Source: Filosporella fistucella (lineage: Eukaryota > Ascomycota > Leotiomycetes > Helotiales). Taken from it: a DNA stretch of 64,000 bases. A model generated the notes under the pieces. The model worked only from the letters and a program-made list of their open reading frames with translations. It searched no databases and had not been told where the DNA came from. The stretch spans positions 2,459,178 to 2,523,177 of the forward strand of contig JAQJZZ010000017.1 of the NCBI GenBank assembly GCA_030077755.1, read 5' to 3'. The translations under genes and the position numbers were made by a program. This document shows, piece by piece, positions 35,126-45,182 of this stretch. The number at the start of each line of letters is the position of its first letter. Position 1 is the first letter of the stretch.

Positions 35126-36184
35126 TCTCAATTGAAATTCAAGTCTGGTCAATTTGGCATCAGATTATCAATTGTGAAGCAACCGGTCGCGATTATTGAA
35201 TGACGAAGACACAGAAACAGATGAGAAGTGGATTGCAGGTGCACCACCCAAAGTTTTTGGTGGTGTTGTTCTCCGTAGAAGTAATTATGCCTTACCTGGT
35301 GCCCATTAGTCTACGCGCCGGGAATATTTTGGCAAAAAATTGAAACACTTCAGCCGTAGGAACTCAGCGATCACAGTGTCTATGGCCACAAAATAGGACG
35401 CATTTCGATGACTGCTCCTCTTCGTAAGCGCAAGGTCGGCTGTTGGTACTAATCTATAAGGAAGGTAATTTTGAACATGGAGGCGCTACAGCGGTGCATC
35501 AAATGTCAAAAATAGCTCACATTTATTGAACAAAATCTTGCAAGCGACGTGCTGTGTATGGCACACATTTTTGTTCAAAGGCCATCGGAAAATATAATTT
35601 GATTCGCAATTTAAGCTCTTTTAAAGGGAATTCATGGATTCGTAGGTGATAAGAATACACCTTGTAAGACCGCAGTTGACTCGACCTGCCCAAATGCCGC
35701 GATAAAACCAACAAAACAAGTAGGTATAGTTTTGGATGTTATATAGACTTGTAAAATCCATTTCCTAGCCGCGTGTTACCTATGTTCACTAATTGAAGCA
35801 TGTCTCAAGAAGTACACAACAGAAGGAATACATTTATCTTACATGGGGACCTGCGGGCCGCGAGGCCAAGTCAAAAGAAAGACTGTTAGAGATATGCACT
35901 GCCTTTCTGAAATTAGAGTTGCAGTGAGATACACGTTGGTTTTGAAGAGATTGTGCTGGACAGTCAAAAAATGCTGACGATGTTTTGTTACATATTTCTT
36001 TCCATCTATCGAGGTAAGACAGCTTTGCAGCATCGAGGAAAGTCTTATGACAATTGAGAATAATTGAACCCTTTCTACCATATTTCGAAAATATTATACC
36101 GTACCCCGAAGCCATCATGGATACGTTTCTTGCTCCTGTCACTATCATTATATGGTTAGCTCGTACTATGATTATGCGTAGCAA
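35126..36184. other. Intergenic, no gene supported
   Basis: A minus-strand open stretch of 116 codons (36184-35834) overlaps another frame and matches nothing I recognise. The rest lacks coding signal. Confidence 0.4.
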
Positions 36185-36975
36185 ATGAATAACCGTGGTG
36201 TAGTCCAGATTGTGTGTGCGGGATTAATTCCCTCAGACATTCGCAACATAACCTCTCCAAATTCAATTCGAGATGTTCCGTTCTTTCCACTTCTTCCAGA
36301 AATACCAGATTTCTGGGTTCTCAACGATCTTGATACCGTGCCAGAATGTGTGAACTACGATGAAGATCTTCCAAAAAGCTGCTTCGAAGCTATCGACGTC
36401 AGAGCTCAGGGCTACATGTGGTTCAAATAATCTTCCTGTAGTGAACTACAGAGTCCAGTCCTTCTCTCTGCGTTCCGGCATGCCTACACCATCATGGATG
36501 CAAACAAAGATTACCCTTCCAAGGATGTCCATAAGCAGGCCGCGGAATATTATATGGGTCCAGACTGGGAGACTGAGGAGTACAAGAATAGGATAACTGG
36601 TAGCATTTAACCTAATCCTGGCTACTGGCACACGTTGTTGCTAACTGTGATACAGCAAATGTCCTTCGTGCTGTGGCATTTCACACAGATGCGGTTAATA
36701 ACTACATGACGATTACTTGCAAAGACGTCCGTAACCAATGCAACAATAAGTATAATGTCCTTAGCGTAGGGGGGGTATGCATATGTCAGCAGGCATTGGT
36801 TATGGTGGGACTGGCAATACATCCATATGTGTGATATCTTCTTTACTGGGGTCAAAAACTTTGATGTAAGAAGGAATGAAATTCGAGATGACGTGACAAG
36901 AGGGGCTACACGTATGCGGATGATGCAAACTGGCTTCAGACCACAGGACCATATTACATGAGATGATGCACTCAA
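36185..36975 (+). pseudogene. Decayed secreted-protein gene, possibly M35/Lys-endopeptidase-like
   Basis: Plus-strand pieces in changing frames: an opening MNNRGVVQIVCAGLI at 36185, then CSELQSPVLLSAFRHAYTIM (about 36437), YYMGPDWETEEYKNRITGSI, TANVLRAVAFHTDAVNNYM, and a Cys-spaced stretch (TCKDVRNQC) leading to a YIHMCDIFF-like motif (about 36805-36840). The pattern of A/L-rich helix, TANV, paired cysteines and CDIFF resembles fungal deuterolysin or lysine-specific metallo-endopeptidase domains, but no HExxH can be found and several stops and shifts break it. Identification is tentative. Confidence 0.33.
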
Positions 36976-37760
36976 GATTGATTGATAATTCATCCCCAGA
37001 CCCTCATTGTAAGACTCGTCGGTATAGATTGGACTAAATAACGTGCTAATTCTCCATTATTAGTTGAAAGCGAAGCAGTTAGCCCAGACCAGGATACCAT
37101 AGGCAAGAAGGCTTATATGCCTTATTTTGTGCGTATGCTGGCGAGAAGAAGCGAGAAGAAGTGTGAAAAGGGGAGGTGGGGCAGCTCGTGCAAGTACCAA
37201 CGCCGATAACTATGCGCAAATGATGAATGGTATATCATAATAATATCCCCAATCAGAACACAATTATTTTACACATTGAATATGCTTCACCTGTACGTAA
37301 TATTGTCTTTGCACGGCTGCAAATATATTGTAATAGAGGCTGGCTGCTTATATCAGATCGACTGGTGAATAACGGATCGGGAACACAGTGTCAGGGACCA
37401 ATCTTGGGGATTATTCAACCTTTTAAAGTGTTGAAAATATACAGTCACTGCTTGAACGGATCCTTAACCTCCGCTGATAACAAACAGAGTCGTGGATAGA
37501 ATCTTAGAATTAGTTCAGCTAAGAGAAAGTGAGGTTGCTTTAAAAGTAAATTAAGATATAATTCCTTGGCAATTATCAACCTCTTAACTACTATATCTAT
37601 GTTACGCAAGTGGTAAGAGGAATTAAATCAATATTTTAGTCTTTTTCTTGGGTGCTAGTTGACGTGTGGCGCCCCGTGCGAGCTTTTCTTGCGTTTTGAC
37701 TCAAATCTCGCATTTCCTTTTTCTGCAATCCTCTTTCTCTTCTCTACTTTCTTCCTTACA
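36976..37760. other. Intergenic, no gene seen
   Basis: Short open stretches only; nothing with family features. Confidence 0.4.
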
Positions 37761-38765
37761 ACAGAGGTCGTGGACCGGGATCCTCTGAAACAGAATCTCA
37801 GAGTCGCAACAAGCGTGACAGAGACGATGACGATAATCCACTGGCCCAACTCCATGATCAATTGGATGCGCAGCGTTCTCACAAGCCTGCACGCAATGAT
37901 ACACCCAGTTCCTCTCAAGGAAGCACTGGACTACATCGAGGAGGTGCTTCTCGTAGACCTAGAGGTGGTCGTCGGGATCGTGGACGAGGGTATGGAGGAG
38001 GACCATTTGGTAATTACCAAGCATCTTGCCTCTACACCATTACCTTGGTAGAAACACCTCAGTATTACCCGTTGGGCCCAAAATGACACGTGAAGCTGGA
38101 ATGAACTTGTTCGGTTACAACGGTGGTTCCTTACCCCACGCAGGAAGACGTCTGCCCTGGTTTTCCCAAGGGCATGGTCGCAGGGATGATGTTTTAGCAC
38201 CAATCAAAGTACTACCAGCGGTATTGTGGGGAAGTGTTTGAGCTTGCCGGAAAAACACAACCAACCGCAATTTATTTAACAAGCTTTCTTTGCCGTCCGC
38301 GGCTTGCATCGCCAACTGGCCAAGCTTTCAGAGCCTGAAGATTTATATGAAGATCATGAGAATAAGACAAACAAGGCTTGGTAAACTATTGGGCCCGAGG
38401 TCATCATGGAATGAAGCTCGCAACGAATTCGAAAAAAGTTGCCAGTGGGAAGTATGGTTTCCAGCTACCCAGGTCCTGTTACCACAGCACGAAGGATGAT
38501 ATCCGGCTTGCAGGGGTTCCCCGGAAAATATTTTTCCTCTTCCGATGCTTCTTTTGCTTAAGGACGATGAGTGTGGAGAGCAGTCAGAGTGGAACCACAT
38601 ATTAGTACTTGTGGAGTGCCTGGAGTTCTGGACATCATTAGGTGTTTGAGCCTTGATTGGAGGACTTTATCAATCTGCCAAAGAGAAAGAGATGCAAGCT
38701 TCATTTACCTTGTCACAATCAGGATAAACCAATGGAGATGCCACTCAGCGAGACTCCACGTAGTG
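37761..38765 (+). pseudogene. Unrecognised coding relic with RG-rich segment
   Basis: A frame starting after an intron-like acceptor (TTACAACAG at about 37756-37764) encodes an acidic/basic stretch (SRNKRDRDDDDNPLAQL) followed by an Arg/Gly-rich tract (HRGGASRRPRGGRRDRGRGY) at about 37940-38005, typical of RNA-binding tails. Further frames to about 38760 (for example LLLKDDECGEQSEWNHIL near 38550-38605 and GGLYQSAKEKEMQASFTL near 38660-38715) read like real protein but lie in different frames with stops between. I cannot name the family, and it may be more than one relic. Confidence 0.35.
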
Positions 38766-38780
38766 GGGCTATGAGGTCTT

Positions 38781-38788
38781 TATAAATA
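38781..38788 (+). promoter_or_regulatory. TATA box of the polygalacturonase gene
   Basis: TATAAATA 64-71 nt upstream of the GH28 start codon. Confidence 0.6.
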
Positions 38789-38851
38789 GGAGGAGCCCAC
38801 GGTCTTTGAGATGTCCTCCTGCCACAGCAAAACTTTCCAAAACTTGTCAAG

Positions 38852-40354
38852 ATGGTCTCTCTTACTTCCACCCTGGTGCTCGCCTTCGTGGCTCTCGCAA
38901 CTGCTTCTCCTGTTGCTGTTGCCGGGCCTGAGATAACGCCGGCACCTGATGCAGCAGCGATCGCGAAGAGAGCTACTAGCTGCACCTTCTCCGGTTCATC
39001 TGGTGCTGCTTCAGCAAGCAAGTCCCAGAAGTCTTGCGCTACCATTGTCCTGTCTGGTATCACTGTTCCCTCTGGTACGACCTTGGATCTCTCCAGCCTT
39101 CCAGATGATACTAGTGTGAGTAGAACCAGCGGAGCTTAGTATTCTGATTGAAGCTAATGTCTTATTTTTCAGGTCATCTTTCAAGGCAAGACTACCTGGG
39201 CCTATGCTGAATGGTCCGGTCCATTGTTGAAGATCAGTGGCACTGGGATCAAAGTCAGTGGTGCGTCTGGTTCCTATTTGGAGTAAGTGACAGAGCCGAG
39301 AGTTTGAACCTTTTTGTATCTTTTATTTTATATATCTACATTGCTAATTCGACAAACAGTGGCAACGGAGCTGCGTGGTGGGATGGACTAGGAGGCAACG
39401 GTGGAGTAACAAAACCCAAGTTCTTCGCTGCTCACAACCTGATTGACTCCTCCATCACCAATCTACACATCCAGAACACGCCAGTTCAGGCTGTTAGCAT
39501 CAATGGTTGCGATGGCTTGACAATCACCGGCATGACAATTGACAACCAGGCAGGTGATGTCGGCGCCATTGGGCACAACACAGATGGATTCGACATTGGC
39601 TCTAGCACCGACGTTACAATCACTGGTGCCAACGTTTATAACCAGGACGACTGTGTAGCCATTAACTCTGGAACAGTACGTATTTTCCAGCGTCAAAATC
39701 AATACAGAATAAACATAGTCTGACTTGTGCTTAGCGTATTACATTCACTGGTGGCACTTGCTCTGGTGGCCACGGTTTATCAGTAGGCTCAGTAGGGGGG
39801 CGCACAGATAACACTGTCAATACAGTCACTTTCTCAAATTCGGTTGTGAAGGCTTCCACCAATGGTATGTGATGGCGAAATCGGTCAAGTCAACATGAGC
39901 TAACGCCGTAACCTCACAGGTCTTCGCATCAAGGCCGTTGCAGGCGCTACCGGTACTATCGATGCCGTGACATACTCTGGAATCACGCTCCAAACCATCT
40001 CCAAGTACGTCTTTCCCTGTTCTTCCTCCCTCCTCCTCCACCAACTCCTCCACCTCCTCCTCATTCCAAAAAGGGAAACAGCTAATAGCATGAACCAGGT
40101 ACGGCATCCTCATTGAGCAAAATTACTCTGGAGGTGATCTCCACGGAACTGCAACAAGTGGTGTCCCAATCACAAACCTTGTGATGAAGAACATCGCCGG
40201 AACTGGAGCTGTGTCTAGCAGCGGATATGATGTCGCTGTCACTTGTGGAAGTAGTTCCTCATGTACCGGCTGGACATGGTCCGGTGTCTCGGTCACGGGA
40301 GGCACGAAGTACGGCTCGTGCACCAATGTTCCCAGCGTCACTGTATGCTCCTAG
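38852..40354 (+). CDS. Secreted GH28 endopolygalacturonase, six exons
   Basis: Hydrolyses internal alpha-1,4 bonds of homogalacturonan in plant cell walls. Exons: 38852-39115, 39173-39282, 39360-39675, 39735-39864, 39920-40004, 40099-40354; the five GT-AG introns of 55-94 nt restore a 386-aa protein. Residues 1-18 form a signal peptide and Lys39-Arg40 is a likely Kex2 propeptide site before ATSCTFSG. All hallmark active-site motifs are present: NTD (198-200), DD (221-222), GHG (242-244) and RIK (276-278). Parallel beta-helix repeats fill the middle. The C-terminal cysteines ([19 protein letters not shown]) match the disulfides of the family. It is an undamaged gene sitting between decayed genes and repeats. 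The start has A at -3. Confident as polygalacturonase; endo mode is inferred from motif spacing and length. Confidence 0.94.
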
Positions 40355-40499
40355 GTGTTTGATCAAAGGGGGGAGGAGAGGGGGGTTTGGGTATTTATTT
40401 TACAGCCTGTTGTGATGGCAATATTATAGGGTGTAGTACAGTGGAATGATTGACTTGATTCTATTCTACAGTGGGCAAATACAGTGCTATATATACTAG

Positions 40500-40690
40500 C
40501 CACAGGCCTGCACACGCTGTAACCATAGGCTTACATGTACTATAGTTTCAGGCTACATACGCTGAAGCAGCCACTGCTCCAGGCCGTGGCAACCGCTGTT
40601 CCAGGCTCAGGCAGTCACTGCTTCAGGCTATACCACAGTGGGCCTACCCTATAGCATAGGCTATAGCACAACACAGCCAATTCACGAGAT
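40500..40690. repeat. Degenerate short repeats, CACTGCTTCAGGC type
   Basis: Several imperfect copies of a 20-25-bp unit around CTGCTCCAGGC, CTGTTCCAGGC, CTGCTTCAGGC and CATAGGCTA words follow the polygalacturonase gene. Non-coding. Confidence 0.5.
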
Positions 40691-40766
40691 AGCACCCATT
40701 TCTTTGCAAATTGATAAAATAGCACCCCTAAGTTTCAAAATTGACCAAACAGCACCACTCCCATGG
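40686..40766. repeat. Three tandem copies of a ~30-bp unit
   Basis: Units start near 40686, 40715 and 40745, each containing ATAGCACC or AACAGCACC and (first two) ending CAAATTGA/AAAATTGA. Spacing is 29-30 bp. Confidence 0.55.
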
Positions 40767-40848
40767 TTAGTCAGCGACGCATAACAAGCAAACCTCAGAG
40801 GCATCGCTACTGTGTGACATTTGAGGGCTCTCGTCGAAACTTCAAAAT

Positions 40849-41037
40849 ATGTCAGGTCGGGAAGTCATAGGCGCGATCTCAAGCGTCCTGACACTGGTAG
40901 AGTTCAGTCACAAGGTGCTCGCTCGACCCGTTGAACTTTGCGAAACCGCGAAGGATGTCGGCGAAGCTTTCCAATGCAGGAACGAGCTGCTCCCGCCGAT
41001 AAGCCATGTGATCCAGAAGGATACTTATATAAAATAA
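40849..41037 (+). pseudogene. N-terminal fragment of a fungal NLR-type (STAND) protein
   Basis: Opens MSGREVIGAISSVLTLVEF and continues ELCETAKDVGEAF, LLPPISHVIQK, then stops at 41035-41037. The opening matches the helical N-terminal domain common in fungal NACHT/NB-ARC proteins (SesA/goodbye-like class, usually MSGLEaiGaisSvi...). Only about 60 of the expected 120 or more residues survive and no ATPase domain follows. Might be a very small protein, but a truncated relic is likelier. Confidence 0.45.
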
Positions 41038-41644
41038 AGATGTTCTCAGCCCTGGGAGCCAAGGTGCCCCTAGAAATTATGTCCGTGTCGCTTCACTCCG
41101 ACGGCCACTAGCATGTGCCCCAGAAGCGGAACTCCAATAGTCATGCCCTAAGCCGCTTGGTGAGAATACGCCACAGACAGACTCGGACAAGTTTTAAAAA
41201 CCCCCAGAGGTTTCCCAGTTTCCCAGTTAATTTCTTTTTTCAATCTTCGAGTTCATCGTTCCTCAGATTTCTACCCCTATCGTTGTTTCTCACCAATGTT
41301 CTATTGTATATATATTTCCTTTACTATACTCTTTCAAGATTCTCAAAAGCTTTTCCTACCTCTCTCAGGGACCTTATTTCCTTGAAGCGTCTGCTATTTA
41401 TTTCCTTCCTTCAATCCTCAAATCACAATATATCAACATCATTCTAGCGCGAGGCCTTCTAGGTTCAGTCCACAGGGGTGTCAGTCCGTCGCAGTTGGGG
41501 TGCGAAATGTGGTGGAATTGTTCAAGCACGAAGTGTGTTTTTCATTGAATTTATCGGACCTACAATAAGCTATTTATGCGTGCATTTGTTGCGTCAGGTT
41601 CCTACAGCTGATGCCTTGGTCTACGACACTGGACTCTATCACAT
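41038..41644. other. Non-coding stretch, no gene seen
   Basis: The open frame at 41115-41447 is low complexity (Ser/Phe/Leu from pyrimidine-rich DNA). Not supported as a gene. Confidence 0.4.
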
Positions 41645-42192
41645 GATGATTGACTCATCTGTTTCTTTTGTTGCCTACTTCTGCCTATTGCATGTAAATG
41701 CATATAAGTAACTTTAGGTATAGTCTTAGTATAGTAACTCTTCTATTACCAATTGATCTGGATGATTGGTAATCTGACCCGTGATCTCTGGTGTTAATAG
41801 AGGGTTTGGTGATGGTTTTGCTCGTAATTTTTAGAGCCGACTCTCACGAATTACTCATCTTAGTCTTAACTTTAGAAAGCCTAATAACGTCTGCCCCTGT
41901 ATAACGGAAAACAGTTGAGCATTGAGTAAAGAAGTGGGAATCTGTTCAAAACTAGGAGATTGAAATTATATATACAGAGGGGTAACTTATTATAGGGTCT
42001 AATTGCGGCTGACCACCACTCTCCAGCAAAGCTTGTTAACACCAGGGGTCACGGGTCAGATCACCAATCATTTAGATAAATTGGTAGTAGAAAGAGTTAC
42101 TATTCTAAGACTATAATCACAGGTGATTATATGCATTTATATGCAATAGGTAGCAGTAGGCAATCAAAGGGTTAATAGAGTCATCCAGAGGT
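41645..42192. mobile_element. Foldback / TIR element, non-autonomous
   Basis: Two arms of about 125-150 bp are inverted copies: left about 41645-41805 (TTGCCTAC...TATAGTCTTAGTATAGTAACTC...GATTGGTAATCTGACCCGTGA), right about 42036-42192, reading the same words on the other strand. A 230-bp centre has no coding capacity. Divergence between arms is modest and not RIP-like. The structure fits a non-autonomous DNA transposon or foldback element. Exact ends and target duplication are unclear. Confidence 0.65.
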
Positions 42193-42352
42193 CCAAACAG
42201 CTCCCCGTATTCTAACATTATTTGCAGCCTCAATCCCCTCACGTAAAGTAAACAATTTTGATCAATTTGTGCACATAATTATTATACGCACTCTAAAGCT
42301 ATCACCTGTATCTATTATATTGCCTTTGAAGCTAACTCTACCGGGGACAAGT

Positions 42353-43257
42353 GTCTAGGTTGCGGGCGGCGGCCGGCTAAGCGAGGCGGCCACGCTTCGC
42401 CCCCGTGATCCTTAATAGTGACCATAGCAGAGATAAATTAATCTAGGGCCAAATTAGGTGCTAATCGGATATAAATAGGCCAGGAATTAATCGCGTATCG
42501 CATGCCCTTTATTCCTTACCTTTATCTTAATTATAATTTCTCTAATTTCATTTTAATAAGGACCTAGGCTTATTACGTGGTATTATGCAATATTATATTA
42601 AGCTTAATCGTAAAGCGTTACCCGATTTAATAATATATAATATTATATAATATTTAATCCTATTTACCTTAAAATAATCTTATTACCATGATCACTATTT
42701 CTTTTAATATTAGTTACTTTTCCCCTAAATAAATACCACTTATGCCATATCTCTTCCCTAAGCCCCTCTTAAATCACTATTATATTATTAGCGGTTAATA
42801 TATCACCAAAGCTATCGCCGCGAGAGAAAAAGCGCCGAGCCATTAAGCGAATTTACTAGTAATAATAAAGAATCATAAACCGCGGCTAATAGCCTATTCC
42901 ACCAAGCTCCTTTATTCCTGCTATATTCCCTAAGCCACTAAGCTAAAATATAATAACATCTTCCTCATTTATTATAACTCTTTTAAGCGGCGCTAAATCT
43001 ATACCTTTAATACTTAATACTTAATACCAAGTGAATTGCGATACCCTATACCCTTAATATCTTTAGGCATTTAGCTTACTTAATATATAGAGTCAAGTCC
43101 CTTAAGCAATAGGACGCTATAGTCCATTAAGGTTAGGGTTACCATTTAGGCCGTAATAAGTAAATAATAATCCGAGTCTTAATAACCACTAAATAGACCT
43201 TAAGCAAACCTTAATTCCCCCTCCTATAATTCCTTATTCGGCTTTATTATTAGAGCC
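42353..43257. repeat. 905-bp direct repeat, copy 1
   Basis: From GTCTAGGTTGCGGGCGG to TTATTAGAGCC. It matches 44278-45182 end to end with no length difference; differences are mostly transitions, with this copy more AT-rich. It starts with a strongly GC-rich block (GCGGCGGCCGGCTAAGCGAGG). Non-coding as far as I can see. Confidence 0.75.
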
Positions 43258-44277
43258 TATTGAGAAAGGTAGCACCTCAAGCACCTGGCCAAGTCGCGTG
43301 AGCAATAGGTAGCGCCGGGGAAACGTTATCCCGGCGCCGGGGGTTTAAGTATATTCGCTTTAGATTATTTAACCTATAATTCTTTCTAATAGATTGATCA
43401 TACCCCCTATATGCTACCTATGCTATTGCATTGCTTCCTTACCTATTAATAGGTTATAAGCCCGGCTGCAATTATAATCGGTAATATATAAGAGGGTTAT
43501 AAACCGCTTTAATATCCTATAAGTTTATAAGTTTGCGACTTTACTATCTTGTAGCAAGCAGGGGCTAAGGGGAACCGCCAATATCTTATAAGTTTATAAC
43601 TATATAGCAGAGACGAGGTGATTAATCCATTAATCGCTCTTGACATCTTATAAGACTATAAGCCTTTTATAAAGCAAGCAGGGACGAGGTGATTCTATAA
43701 GACTCCTAATTAAGGGGGAGCACTCTTATATATATACATATTTTATTCTTTTCCTTTATTATATTCTTTACCTTATTTCTCATTTAATATTACCTTTAAA
43801 ATGGACCGCACACGCGACGGCATTAAACGACCTATGCCCGAACTCTCTTAAGAGAATTAAAGGATCTGGTTTAAGAAATTTAAATATTGGATAATTGGCG
43901 AGAATATTAATATTATAATTACCTATTCGCTCTCCTCTTATGCCACACCTGCCAACTTGACTAAACCGATAAATATAAGCATAAAGGAAATTATAAGAGG
44001 TTTTATGAAATTAGGTGCGGATAAGGAAATAAAGATTAATTAAGGGTCTTTAGATTAAAAGCTATACCAAGAGCATCGTGCCGCTAATGCCAAAGTGCTA
44101 TTTATGCTTAATAAATGCATTCACGAGTTCAATTAGCAATTCATAAGCGGGTATAGCACTGCTAAAGACTAATGGGATATTCTTAAGGCCAAGTATAATA
44201 AGACAAATCCAATAGCAAGACGAGAAGATCTATAGCAGATTATAGGATTCAAGTTCGGCATTATGGCTAGAAAGGAG
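43258..44277 (+). pseudogene. Copia-like leader and gag fragment (UBN2-type)
   Basis: 43258-43800 is a leader with repeated words (AGACGAGGTGATT, CTTATAAGTTTATAA) and a TATATATATAC box. A frame starting MDRTRDGIKRPMPEL at 43801 reads through several TAA/TAG codons to AKD-stop-WDILKAKYNKTNP at about 44165-44210, the pattern of copia gag proteins. It is cut off at 44277 by the second 905-bp repeat. No pol follows. Confidence 0.5.
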
Positions 44278-45182
44278 GTCCAGGTTGCAGGCGGCGGCCG
44301 GCTAAGCGAGGCGGCTACGCCTCGCCCCCGCAATCCTCGACGGCGACCGTGGCAGAAATAAATTAATCTAGGGCCAAATCAGGTACTAATCGGATGCAAA
44401 TAGGCTAGGAATTAATCGCGCATCGCATGCCCTTTATTCCTTATCTTTATCTTAATTATAACTTCTCTAATTTCATTTTAATAAGGACCTAGGCTTATCA
44501 CGTGGTATTATATAATATTATATTAAGCTTAGTCGCAAAGCGTTACCCGATCTAATAATATATAATATCACATGATATTTAATCCTACTTACCTTAAAAT
44601 AATCTCACCACCACGACCACTACTTATCCCGATATTAGTTACTTCTCCCCTAAACAAATACCACTTATGCTACATTTCTTCCCCAAGCCCCTCTCGAATT
44701 ACTACCGTATTACTAGCGGTTAATATGCTACTAAAGCTATCGCCGCGAGAGAGAAAGCGCCGAGCCATTAAATAAACCTACTAGTAGCGATAAAGAATCG
44801 CAAACCGCGGCTAATAGCCTACTCCACCAAGCTCCTTTATTCCTGCTATATTCCCTAAGCCACCAAGCCAAAATATAATAGCATCTTCCTCATTTATCAT
44901 AGCTCTTCCAAGTAGCGCTAAATCCATACCTCTAATACTTAATACTTAATACCAGGTGAATTGCGATATCCTATACCCTTAATATCTTTAGGCATTTAGC
45001 TTACTCAATATATAAAGTCGAGTCCCTCGAGTAATAGGACGCTATAGTCCACCAAGGTTAAGGTCACCATTTAGGCCGCTATAAGTAAATAATAATCCGA
45101 GTCTTAATAATCACTAAATAAACCTTAAGTAGACCTTAATTCCCCCTCTTACAATTCCTTATCCGGCTTTATTATTAGAGCC
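44278..45182. repeat. 905-bp direct repeat, copy 2
   Basis: Less AT-shifted copy of the repeat at 42353-43257. The pair could be long terminal repeats around the gag fragment or two insertions of one non-coding element; the ends lack TG...CA. Confidence 0.75.

Noticed and set aside
35834..36184. 116-codon minus-strand frame considered as a secreted protein
   Set aside because: Contains competing overlapping frames and no recognisable motif or intron signals; evidence too weak.
41115..41447. Ser/Phe-rich open frame
   Set aside because: Pyrimidine-rich low-complexity DNA, with no start context, introns or family match.
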